Shown: positions 19,298 to 30,322 of the stretch, piece by piece
Position numbering within the stretch: position 1 is the stretch's first letter
Layout of the letters: every line of letters starts with the position of its first letter
Source of the DNA: an uncultured Pseudomonadota bacterium
Lineage (GTDB): Bacteria > Pseudomonadota > Gammaproteobacteria > Burkholderiales > Thiobacillaceae
Direction of reading: 5' to 3'
Assembly (NCBI GenBank): GCA_903835655.1
Contig: CAILNT010000008.1
Coordinates: forward strand, 35,274 to 99,273
DNA: 64,000 nucleotides
The notes under the pieces: generated by a model
Seen by the model: only the letters and a program-made list of their open reading frames with translations
Told to the model about the DNA's origin: nothing
Databases searched by the model: none
Translations under genes and position numbers: made by a program

Positions 19298-19843
19298 TCA
19301 GCCTCGGCGGGTAAGGATGAAGCGGGTTTGGGCACCGGGTTGGCCGTGGATGGCCTCACTCCGGACTTCGATGTCTTCGCCGAAGTGTGCCACGCAACCT
19401 TCGATCAAGCCCCACGCCAGGTCGGAAAAGGGATGAGGGGAGTAGTACGTCAGGATCAGGCCGAATTTCCCTTTTTCCACTTCGAAGGTGGGCGGTTCTG
19501 CGTCCGGGTAGAGCTTGCGGACTTCCGCATGGATCACGTTCTCGATGCCGGAGAGGAACTGGAAGCTGCCGCCGTCCATGCCATGGAAAAAACGCGGGTA
19601 GGCCAGGGCGAAGCGGCCGAACAGGTGCTTGCCAAAGGTGCGCTCCAGTTCGGGCGTGGCGATTCCCGTCGCTTGGGAAAGGGCCAGCACCAGGGCGATG
19701 ATCTCCTCGTGGGGGTACGTGCCTACCGACGTATAACTGCCGCCGGAGGCGACCCTGGAGTCCGCGATGATGGCGTCCACCATGTCCAGCGACCAGGTGG
19801 CTTCCACCATTTCCATGAATTCCGTGAAGATCATGCCTTTCAT
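19298..19843 (-). CDS. H-NOX haem nitric oxide/oxygen-binding sensor protein
   Basis: The 181-residue stand-alone H-NOX domain has the expected proximal haem ligand His105 (in ENVIHAEVRKLYP) and the C-terminal beta hairpin. The usual haem-propionate motif Tyr-x-Ser-x-Arg reads Y133-Y-S135-P-H137 here, with His in place of Arg. It opens MKGMIFTEFMEMVE, typical of the family. It lies between two hybrid kinase genes, 3 bp before the downstream one and 21 bp after the upstream one. In bacteria such proteins sense NO and act on a cognate kinase or c-di-GMP enzyme. The distal pocket cannot be judged from sequence alone. Confidence 0.9.
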   Translation of the reverse strand: MKGMIFTEFMEMVEATWSLDMVDAIIADSRVASGGSYTSVGTYPHEEIIALVLALSQATGIATPELERTFGKHLFGRFALAYPRFFHGMDGGSFQFLSGIENVIHAEVRKLYPDAEPPTFEVEKGKFGLILTYYSPHPFSDLAWGLIEGCVAHFGEDIEVRSEAIHGQPGAQTRFILTRRG

Positions 19844-19864
19844 GCTTGAATTCTCAGTTGACTG

Positions 19865-22615
<2,751 letters not shown>

Positions 22616-22621
22616 GGGTGG

Positions 22622-23452
22622 CTATTTCTTGTCGCCGGCGTTTTGCGCATATTCGCCCAGTTTCAGGCTTTCCAGCGGGGCATAGTCACGCGCGTAATCT
22701 GCTGCCTGGGGATGGTCCAGTTCCACCGCCGCGAGCAAGCGGCGTCCGGCCGGGTCGCTGTCGAGTTTGAGCAGGGCGGCGGTCAGGCGCGCGCGCACGC
22801 TGGCGGGGACGCGCGGATGGGCGGCGAGGGGGTGGGCGGCGACCGCGGGCGTGGTGTAGAGCACGGCAAGCCGGGCGCGTATGGCAGCCGACTCCTTTTC
22901 CAGGGTGGCGCCGACGCCGCCGCCGGCGGCTTCCTCGCCCAACAGGACGTGGCGATAGGTGTTCTGATGGGTGCCGACATAGACCGGCGTGAAGGAGATT
23001 CCTTCCTTCTTGGCCAGCAGGGCGCGCATGTACAGCGAGGCTCCGAAGGCGTTGGGGGCGGGGAAAGCCAGGGACTTGCCGTTGAGGTCGGCGAGCCGCT
23101 TGATCGGGCCATTGCGATCGACCACCAGGATGCCGTCGAGCGGTTCGCCGCTGCGCACCAGGGGGATATAGCCTTGCGCCTTCCTGGCCATGACCTCGTG
23201 CCAGGGGTTGAGAAAGACGAAATCCGGTACTCCGGCGAGAAAGTCGCTCTCGAAATTGGGTATGCGATTCACTACCTGCAACTGTAGGCCGATTCCGGTC
23301 TCCTTCTCCAGATACGCGAGCAGGGGCGACCAGCGCAAACCGATGTCCACCGGGGTGAATTGCGGCACCACGGAAAGGCTGTATACCTGCCCCGCCCAGG
23401 CGCAGGGAAGGAGGAGAAACAGGGCAAGGATGCGGAACATGGGGCGGCCCAT
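22622..23452 (-). CDS. PhnD-like periplasmic substrate-binding protein (signalling type)
   Basis: The product has 276 residues (or 272 from the second Met, which directly precedes the signal peptide FRILALFLLLPCAWA). The PhnD/phosphate-phosphonate-binding fold is indicated by YSLSVVPQFTPVDIGLRWSPLLAYLEKETG, DFVFLNPWHEVMA and the ligand-loop region FPAPNAFGASLYMRALL. No ABC permease or ATPase lies nearby; a membrane kinase follows directly. It is therefore probably a sensor subunit rather than a transporter part, comparable to arsenite-sensing AioX. Its start overlaps the upstream stop by one base (TGATG). A close paralogue is encoded at 61179-62018. Confidence 0.9.
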   Translation of the reverse strand: MGRPMFRILALFLLLPCAWAGQVYSLSVVPQFTPVDIGLRWSPLLAYLEKETGIGLQLQVVNRIPNFESDFLAGVPDFVFLNPWHEVMARKAQGYIPLVRSGEPLDGILVVDRNGPIKRLADLNGKSLAFPAPNAFGASLYMRALLAKKEGISFTPVYVGTHQNTYRHVLLGEEAAGGGVGATLEKESAAIRARLAVLYTTPAVAAHPLAAHPRVPASVRARLTAALLKLDSDPAGRRLLAAVELDHPQAADYARDYAPLESLKLGEYAQNAGDKK

Positions 23453-24507
23453 CAGAGTTGCGTGAATACCGGATCTTCATCCTGGAAGCTGCCGCGGATG
23501 GCCAGTACCTCGGGCAGGCGCGCGATGAAGGCTGCGACGCACTGGGGGTCGAAATGGCTGCCGGCCCCTTCTTCGAGGAAACGCACCGCGGCTGCGATCT
23601 CCCACGCACCCTTGTAGGGGCGCGTCGAAGTCAGGGCATCGAAGACATCCGCGACCGCGACGATACGGCCATGAAGCGGGATGGCTTCCCCGGCGAGGCC
23701 ACGCGGGTAACCACTGCCATCGAATTTTTCGTGATGCGTCTGGGCGATCACGGCGGCGACGTCGAGCAGGCTGGAAGCGCTGCCGGAGAGCAGTTCATAG
23801 CCTTTCTCGGCATGGGTCTTCATGATTTCGAACTCCGCGAAATCCAGGCGTCCGGGTTTGAGCAGGATGTCGTCGCGTATGGCAATCTTGCCCACGTCGT
23901 GCATGGGTGCTGCGCGCAGGATGGTTTCCTGTTCCGCTGGCGACAGGCCGAGCTGCTGCGCGATCAGGCGCGAATAATTGGACATGCGCTGGATGTGGGC
24001 GCCGGTCTCCGGATCGCGGAACTCCGCGGCACGCGACAGTCGCGTGATCATTTCCCGCTCCCGGTCGAGGATTTCCGCCGTGGCCTCGGCCACCTTCTCC
24101 GCCAGCCAGGCGGCACGATCGGATAGCGCCTTCTGGCTGCGTCGCAGCGCCAGCATGTTGCGCAGGCGGGCGCGAAATTCGGCGTTGTCGATGGGTTTGG
24201 TCAGGAAGTCGTTGGCGCCGCTCTCCAGGGCGGCATAGCGGGTCTCCCGCTCATGGTCGGCGGTGATCATGAGCACCGGGATGTCGGCATTGAGCGGATT
24301 TTCCCGGAAGCGGCGGATGAATTCCAGGCCGTCGGGCGGTGGCATCATGTAATCGACGATCAGGAGGTCCGGTGCGTTTTTTAGGCACCAGTCCAGTCCT
24401 TGGGCAGAATCCTGGAAGGTCAGCGCGTTGTAGTCCCCGGCCCGTTTCACCAGGCTCTCCATGAGCTTCAGGTTCACCGGGTTGTCGTCGACGATGATGA
24501 TCTGCAT
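23452..24507 (-). CDS. Response regulator with HD-GYP domain, first gene of the PhnD/H-NOX operon
   Basis: The protein has 351 residues. The receiver occupies about 1-120 with D7/D8 and phospho-acceptor D52 in IVDYMMPPPDG. The HD-GYP domain has MHDVGKIAIRDD and HHEKFDGSGYPRG, both metal-binding signatures intact. The expected activity is c-di-GMP hydrolysis controlled by phosphorylation. It is co-transcribed with the PhnD-like protein, both hybrid kinases and H-NOX, so it is the only obvious output of that operon. Its stop overlaps the next start (TGATG at 23450-23454). Confidence 0.93.
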   Translation of the reverse strand: MQIIIVDDNPVNLKLMESLVKRAGDYNALTFQDSAQGLDWCLKNAPDLLIVDYMMPPPDGLEFIRRFRENPLNADIPVLMITADHERETRYAALESGANDFLTKPIDNAEFRARLRNMLALRRSQKALSDRAAWLAEKVAEATAEILDREREMITRLSRAAEFRDPETGAHIQRMSNYSRLIAQQLGLSPAEQETILRAAPMHDVGKIAIRDDILLKPGRLDFAEFEIMKTHAEKGYELLSGSASSLLDVAAVIAQTHHEKFDGSGYPRGLAGEAIPLHGRIVAVADVFDALTSTRPYKGAWEIAAAVRFLEEGAGSHFDPQCVAAFIARLPEVLAIRGSFQDEDPVFTQL

Positions 24508-24572
24508 GTGCCTTCCTTGTGCACGAATCCATGGCGGTCTATCGGCAGGAACTCGGGGAACTTTAGCGTCGT

Positions 24573-25736
<1,164 letters not shown>

Positions 25737-25829
25737 GATATGAGTTCGGAAGGACGGGACAAATCGGAATTTTAGCAGCCCATGCCGGCCTGTCATGGGG
25801 CCCGGACGCCGATCGAGATGCCGATCGAT

Positions 25830-25843
25830 AAAAGTCGACTTTT
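25830..25843. promoter_or_regulatory. Perfect 14-bp palindrome between divergent genes
   Basis: AAAAGTCGACTTTT lies in the 154-bp gap between the protease start (25736) and the hydrogenase maturation gene (25891). A perfect even dyad without loop suits a dimeric regulator more than a terminator. No regulator can be named. Confidence 0.5.
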
Positions 25844-25890
25844 TTACTCAGTTGTTATCGTCGAATGCACGGAATAGTCTGCTAGTCATC

Positions 25891-26376
25891 ATGCGAACTC
25901 TGGTTCTAGGTATAGGGAACACGCTACTCACCGACGAAGGTGTAGGCGTTCATGTGCTTCAGGCGCTCGAAGCCGCCTTGGCGGTAGAGCAGCCCCGCAT
26001 CGACGACGTGACCCTGCTCGATGGCGGCACGCTTTCTTTCACCCTGGCCGGCCCGATCGAGGACGCCGATGCGCTGATCGTGGTGGATGCCGCCAACATC
26101 AAGCGTGAGCCGGGCGAGTGGATTTTGCTGGAAGGGGAGCAGATGGATACCTTCCTGCTCGGTAACCGCAAATCTACCGTTCATGAGGTCGGGCTGACCG
26201 ATCTACGCGCCATCGCCATCCTGACCGGACACTGGCCGCAACAGCGGGCGATGCTGGCGATTCAGCCGCAAATGTGGGACTGGGGCGAGCAGCCCACCCC
26301 CGCCGTCGCCGCCGCGATTGCTCCGGTTACGGGGAAAATACTCGAACTCCTGCGAGCCTGGAACCATGCCGCATAA
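25891..26376 (+). CDS. [NiFe] hydrogenase maturation endopeptidase (HyaD/HybD/HupD family)
   Basis: The 161-residue protease begins RTLVLGIGNTLLTDEGVGVHVLQAL, the family signature with the nickel-coordinating acidic residue in LLTDEGVG. A second ligand region is VVDAANIK, and His172-type chemistry is expected near STVHEVGL. It removes the C-terminal tail of the hydrogenase large subunit after nickel insertion; the matching 15-residue tail is present on the HynL product at 30323-32092. It is the first gene of the hydrogenase operon and overlaps the next gene by 11 bp. The ribosome site before the ATG is weak. Confidence 0.93.
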   Translation: MRTLVLGIGNTLLTDEGVGVHVLQALEAALAVEQPRIDDVTLLDGGTLSFTLAGPIEDADALIVVDAANIKREPGEWILLEGEQMDTFLLGNRKSTVHEVGLTDLRAIAILTGHWPQQRAMLAIQPQMWDWGEQPTPAVAAAIAPVTGKILELLRAWNHAA

Positions 26377-26800
26377 CGCCACGCCTCTCCATGCCATCCC
26401 CGTCGTCACAGTGTCCGCGGGACTGCGCGCGGGCGAACTGTCGGGCAATGCCCCGACCCTGCTGCGGGAAATCGCCGAGATGCTGCGGCGCCTGCTGGCC
26501 ACCGACGCCGGCTCGGCCATCGACTTGCAAGCGTTGCCGCTGACCCCCGCCGACCTGATATGGCTGCGCGCTCGCCTGGGCGAGGGCGAAGTCGCCGTGA
26601 CCTTGAATGCGGATGGCGACTCCAGCCTGAACGAGACCGCCTGTCCCGGCGTCTGGTGGGTGACGCATCGCAACCCGCAAGGCGCGGTGGTTTCCGAGTT
26701 CATCGAAGTGGCTTACGTACCCGATGTGGTGCGCGCCCCCCGTGAAGATGTCGTGATCGGATTGGAATCTCTTGAGTCGCTGAGTGCCGAATTATCCTGA
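26366..26800 (+). CDS. HupH-like hydrogenase expression/formation protein
   Basis: This 144-residue protein resembles the C-terminal domain of HupH/HyaF-type factors: a helical LLREIAEMLRRLLATD region followed by LNADGDSSLNETACPGVWWVTHRNPQGAVVSEFIEVAYVP, the hallmark WWV...EFIEV core. HupH-type proteins help assemble the small subunit or its Fe-S clusters. The start at 26366 is chosen by family length and overlaps the maturation protease gene. It lies directly before the hydrogenase small-subunit gene, supporting the role. Confidence 0.85.
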   Translation: MPHNATPLHAIPVVTVSAGLRAGELSGNAPTLLREIAEMLRRLLATDAGSAIDLQALPLTPADLIWLRARLGEGEVAVTLNADGDSSLNETACPGVWWVTHRNPQGAVVSEFIEVAYVPDVVRAPREDVVIGLESLESLSAELS

Positions 26801-26834
26801 AGTTACGAGTGTGATTTCTAGCCTGGAGGGCAGC

Positions 26835-27926
26835 ATGCACGGTCCCTTGATTGAAACTCTGGCGCGGCAGGGTGTTACCCGCCGCACATTTATGAAGTAC
26901 TGCGCCACGCTGGCATCCATGATGGCGCTTCCACCTGCCGCAGGGCGGGCCATGGCGGAAGCGATGGCCGCGGCGCCCAGCGCGAGCAAGCGGCCCTCGG
27001 TCATCTGGCTGCCGTTCCAGGAATGCACCGGCTGTACCGAGTCCATCACCCGCTCGCATTCGCCCACGCTGGAAGGCCTGATTTTCGATGTGATCTCCCT
27101 GGACTATCAGGAGACGCTGATGGCCGCGGCCGGCCATCAAGCCGAGGAGGCTCTGCATGCCGCCATGAAGGCAAACGAGGGCAAATATCTGTTGATCGTC
27201 GACGGTTCGATCCCGCTCGCTCTGGACGGGGCCTATTCCTGCATCGGCGGCAAATCCAATCTGGAAACGCTCAAAGAAGTGGCCAAGGGCGCCGCGGCCA
27301 TCGTCGCGATGGGGTCCTGCGCGGCTTACGGCGGCCTGCCGCGTGCCAACCCGAACCCGACCGGTGCGGTTTCCGTGGCGGATGTCATCAAGGACAAGCC
27401 CATCATCAACATTCCCGGTTGTCCGCCCATCCCCGTGGTCATGACCGGTGTGCTCGCGCACTTCCTGACCTTCGGCAGTCTGCCGGAACTCGACAAGCTG
27501 GGACGCCCGAAAGCGTTCTATGGCGAAACCATCCATGACCGCTGCTATCGCCGCCCATTCTACGATCAGGGCAAGTTCGCCAAGACGTTCGACGACGAAG
27601 GCGCGCGCAATGGCTGGTGTTTGTTCGAATTGGGCTGCAAGGGTCCGATTACCCACAACGCCTGCGCCACCGTGAAATGGAATGGCGGCACTTCCTGGCC
27701 GGTGGAATCCGGTCATGGTTGCCTGGGATGCTCGGAACCCGATTTCTGGGACGGAGGCGGTTTCTACAAGGCGCTGTCCATGCCCGCGAATCCGCTGAAG
27801 ATGGCTGCCGGTGCGGCCGTCGCCGGCCTGGCGGCGGGTGCTGCGGTGAGCATAGTCAACCGCGGCAAGAAGAGTTCCGCACGGGCCGCCCATGAGACGA
27901 CCACCCTGGCTGACCTGGAGAAATGA
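26835..27926 (+). CDS. hynS: [NiFe] hydrogenase small subunit, Isp type (Tat-exported)
   Basis: The 363-residue precursor has a twin-arginine signal at 16-17 (TRRTFMKYCATLASMM). Iron-sulfur cluster cysteines appear in FQECTGCTES, GSCAAYGG, NIPGCPP (proximal cluster) and in the C-terminal IHDRC, GWCLFELGC and GHGCLGCSEPDFWD stretches. A hydrophobic C-terminal helix (MAAGAAVAGLAAGAAVSIV) anchors it to the membrane. GGAGGG precedes the ATG at 26835 by four bases; an in-frame ATG at 26784 lies inside the upstream gene. The protein relays electrons from the NiFe site to Isp1/Isp2. The order hynS-isp1-isp2-hynL identifies the Isp-type group known from Thiocapsa and relatives. Confidence 0.95.
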   Translation: MHGPLIETLARQGVTRRTFMKYCATLASMMALPPAAGRAMAEAMAAAPSASKRPSVIWLPFQECTGCTESITRSHSPTLEGLIFDVISLDYQETLMAAAGHQAEEALHAAMKANEGKYLLIVDGSIPLALDGAYSCIGGKSNLETLKEVAKGAAAIVAMGSCAAYGGLPRANPNPTGAVSVADVIKDKPIINIPGCPPIPVVMTGVLAHFLTFGSLPELDKLGRPKAFYGETIHDRCYRRPFYDQGKFAKTFDDEGARNGWCLFELGCKGPITHNACATVKWNGGTSWPVESGHGCLGCSEPDFWDGGGFYKALSMPANPLKMAAGAAVAGLAAGAAVSIVNRGKKSSARAAHETTTLADLEK

Positions 27927-27928
27927 TC

Positions 27929-28588
27929 ATGAATGAAATGCAATTTCTGACCTGGGTACGCGGCCAGGGTCTTGATCTGGCCGTGAGCATCTTCCTTCTG
28001 GGCGTGCTCTGGAGGCTGCTGGAAATCTACGGCCTGGGACGCAAAAAGGATCTGACGGCCCCGCGCCACACGCCAGGCGCTTCCGGATGGCACACGGTGT
28101 TTCGCCGTTCCTTGCCGGCCGAGGGCATGTTGAAGAAGTCGCCCGTCACCTACATCGCCGGCTACACCTTCCACATCGGCCTGGGAGGGGTGGTGTTCCT
28201 GTTCGCTCCCCACATCAAGCTGATCCAGAGCCTGACCGGCCTGCACTGGCCCGGTTTGCCCTCGCAGTTCGTCGACCTGATCGCGATCGTGACCATCGCC
28301 GCGATGGTGGTGGTGCTGGTCGATCGCATCAGCAAGCCGGTCAAGCGTTTTCTCAGCACGTTCGAGGACTGGTTCACCTGGCTGGTGACATTCCTGCCGT
28401 TGCTGACTGGCTGGCTGGCGGTTCGGCATCTGCTGCTGCCCTATACCAGCATGCTGGCAGTGCACATCCTGAGCGTCGAAATTCTTCTCATCGTTCTGCC
28501 GTTCACCAAGCTGTTCCATGCCTTCACGGTGTTTGGTTCACGCTGGTACAACGGTACGGTCAACGGTCATAAAGGAGTCGTGGTATGA
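27929..28588 (+). CDS. isp1: Isp1, cytochrome b-type membrane subunit of the hydrogenase
   Basis: The protein has about 219 residues and resembles NarI/DsrM-type dihaem cytochromes b. Hydrophobic helices (LAVSIFLLGVLWRLLEIYG, YIAGYTFHIGLGGVVFLFAPHI, FVDLIAIVTIAAMVVVLV, MLAVHILSVEILLIVLPFTKLFHAF) contain conserved histidines suited to haem ligation. It carries electrons between Isp2/HynS and the quinone pool. GGAG at 27917-27920 is eight bases from the ATG at 27929; a first ATG at 27923 overlaps the hynS stop but sits too close to the ribosome site. The stop overlaps the isp2 start (ATGA, 28585-28588). Confidence 0.93.
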   Translation: MNEMQFLTWVRGQGLDLAVSIFLLGVLWRLLEIYGLGRKKDLTAPRHTPGASGWHTVFRRSLPAEGMLKKSPVTYIAGYTFHIGLGGVVFLFAPHIKLIQSLTGLHWPGLPSQFVDLIAIVTIAAMVVVLVDRISKPVKRFLSTFEDWFTWLVTFLPLLTGWLAVRHLLLPYTSMLAVHILSVEILLIVLPFTKLFHAFTVFGSRWYNGTVNGHKGVVV

Positions 28589-29862
28589 GCGCCTCACTCG
28601 AAAAGGGCGTGCGTGTCCTGAAGGAAATGATCGACGCGCCCATCGCCAGCTACTTCAACAGTTGTGTGCATTGCGGCCTCTGCGCCGAGGCCTGTCTCTT
28701 CTACACGGAAACCGGCGATCCCAAGTACACGCCCATCCACAAGCTGGAGCCCATGCGCCGCCTGTACGAACAGGAGTACACCCTGCTGGGCCGGCTGAAA
28801 AAAATGGTGGGTCTGTCCAAAGCCGTTACCGACTCCGAACTCGGGCAGTGGCAGGAACTGGTCTACAACTCCTGCACCCTGTGCGGCCGCTGCTCTGCGG
28901 TCTGCCCGGTGGGCAACGACATCACCTACATGGTGCGCAAGTTCCGCGAAGGCATGTCGGCATCCGGGCATGCTCCGGTAGGGATCAAGGGCGCGGTCAA
29001 CCGCACCGTCAACATCGGCAGTCCGATGGGCGTGAAACTGCCCGCGGTGAAGGCGCAGATGAAGCACGTCGAGGAAGACTATGGCATTCCCATCCCGATG
29101 GATCAGGTCGGTGCCGAGTACATGGTCATGCTCTCTTCGATGGAAATCATCAACTTCCCGGAATACCTGGCCGCCATCGCCAAGATCATGAAGCAGGCCG
29201 GCAAGACCTGGACCCTGTGTTCCACCGCATTTGAAGCCACCAATGCGGGCATGCAGATCGGCAACTCGGATCTTGCAAAGGTCATCGTCACGCGCATCGT
29301 CGATGGCGCCGAGAAGCTCAAGGTCAAGACCGTCATCAGCCCGGAATGCGGTCACGCCTACACGGCTCTGCGCTGGGAAGGCGCCAACCTGATCGGCCGG
29401 CCGTTCAGCTTCAAGGTACAGCACATCATCGAAGTACTGGGCGAGTTCCAGGAAAAAGGCTTGCTCAAGACGGAAGGGTTCGAGACCGACCGCCTGACCT
29501 TCCACGATCCCTGCCAGTTGGCGCGTCGCGGTGGCGTCCTCCAGCCGCAGCGCAATCTGATGAACATGGTGGCGAAGAACTTCGTGGAAATGCCCGACGC
29601 GGGCTACATGAACTGGTGTTGCGGGGGCGGCGGTGGTGCTTCGGCGATCGAGGAAGGCGAGGAACTGCGCACGGAAGCCTTCAAGAGAAAGAAATTCCAG
29701 TTGGAAGCGGTCAAGCCGGACCGGCTGGTGACTGCCTGCGCCAACTGTCGCATCGTCCTGGAAGAAGGGCTGGAACATTACCAGATGGACATTCCCGTGA
29801 TCGGGCTCACCGAATTGATCGCCGAACACATTCCAGACCTAGCCAAGTCAGAAGGAGCTTGA
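28585..29862 (+). CDS. isp2: Isp2, HdrD/DsrK-like iron-sulfur subunit of the hydrogenase
   Basis: The protein has 425 residues. Two [4Fe-4S] motifs (CVHCGLCAEAC and CTLCGRCSAVCPVG) are followed by a CCG-type region (PECGHAYTAL, FHDPCQLARRGG, NWCCGGGGG, TACANC) like heterodisulphide reductase subunit D, which binds a non-cubane or catalytic cluster. It is the cytoplasmic partner of Isp1. The presence of an HdrD-like module suggests that hydrogen-derived electrons could pass to a thiol/disulphide or a sulfur-related acceptor; that is inference. It starts by ATGA overlap with isp1. Confidence 0.94.
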   Translation: MSASLEKGVRVLKEMIDAPIASYFNSCVHCGLCAEACLFYTETGDPKYTPIHKLEPMRRLYEQEYTLLGRLKKMVGLSKAVTDSELGQWQELVYNSCTLCGRCSAVCPVGNDITYMVRKFREGMSASGHAPVGIKGAVNRTVNIGSPMGVKLPAVKAQMKHVEEDYGIPIPMDQVGAEYMVMLSSMEIINFPEYLAAIAKIMKQAGKTWTLCSTAFEATNAGMQIGNSDLAKVIVTRIVDGAEKLKVKTVISPECGHAYTALRWEGANLIGRPFSFKVQHIIEVLGEFQEKGLLKTEGFETDRLTFHDPCQLARRGGVLQPQRNLMNMVAKNFVEMPDAGYMNWCCGGGGGASAIEEGEELRTEAFKRKKFQLEAVKPDRLVTACANCRIVLEEGLEHYQMDIPVIGLTELIAEHIPDLAKSEGA

Positions 29863-29866
29863 GGCC

Positions 29867-30319
29867 ATGGCCAACAACGACAAGGAATTCAAGGCTGAGC
29901 TGGGTGCATTGCCCATCGCTCAGCAACGTCAGGTCGCATCGTTATTCGTGCAGCGGGTTTTTCCGCTCAGCAACGAGGTTCGCCTCAAGTCAGCCCTAGA
30001 GGTCGCCCAGCGGGCGGACGTCTCGGATGTGGAATTGGTCGGGGCCTACCAGGCAGCCAACACGGCCAGAGTGGAAAGCTTCACCCAGTGCGGCAGGACG
30101 ACCGACTGGGCAGCCCAGGCGGGACACTTCGTTGCCAAGGCCACGGTGTCTTGCGTCAGGGCCGCCTCCACGGGCGAGAACCTGGCCTGGGAGTCCGCCA
30201 TGTCCGCACGCATGGCACGTACCTGCGAAACCGTCGCTAAAGGCTTCGGCACCGAGAACACTGAAGCCCAGGAGCAATACCGCATCCTTGCTTCCTTTAT
30301 TGAATCGTTGAGGAAATAG
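29867..30319 (+). CDS. Hypothetical 150-residue protein embedded in the hydrogenase operon
   Basis: This is a soluble, alanine-rich, mostly helical protein with no signal peptide or membrane segment. It has three Cys (FTQCGRTT, VSCVRAAS, RTCETVAKG) not spaced as a known cluster motif, and two His-poor halves. It starts 5 bp after the isp2 stop with GGAGCTTGAGG just upstream, and ends 4 bp before hynL. It therefore belongs to the operon and is inserted between two subunits that are usually adjacent. A role as assembly factor or accessory subunit is possible but only inferred from position. No family was recognised. Confidence 0.8.
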   Translation: MANNDKEFKAELGALPIAQQRQVASLFVQRVFPLSNEVRLKSALEVAQRADVSDVELVGAYQAANTARVESFTQCGRTTDWAAQAGHFVAKATVSCVRAASTGENLAWESAMSARMARTCETVAKGFGTENTEAQEQYRILASFIESLRK

Positions 30320-30322
30320 GCC

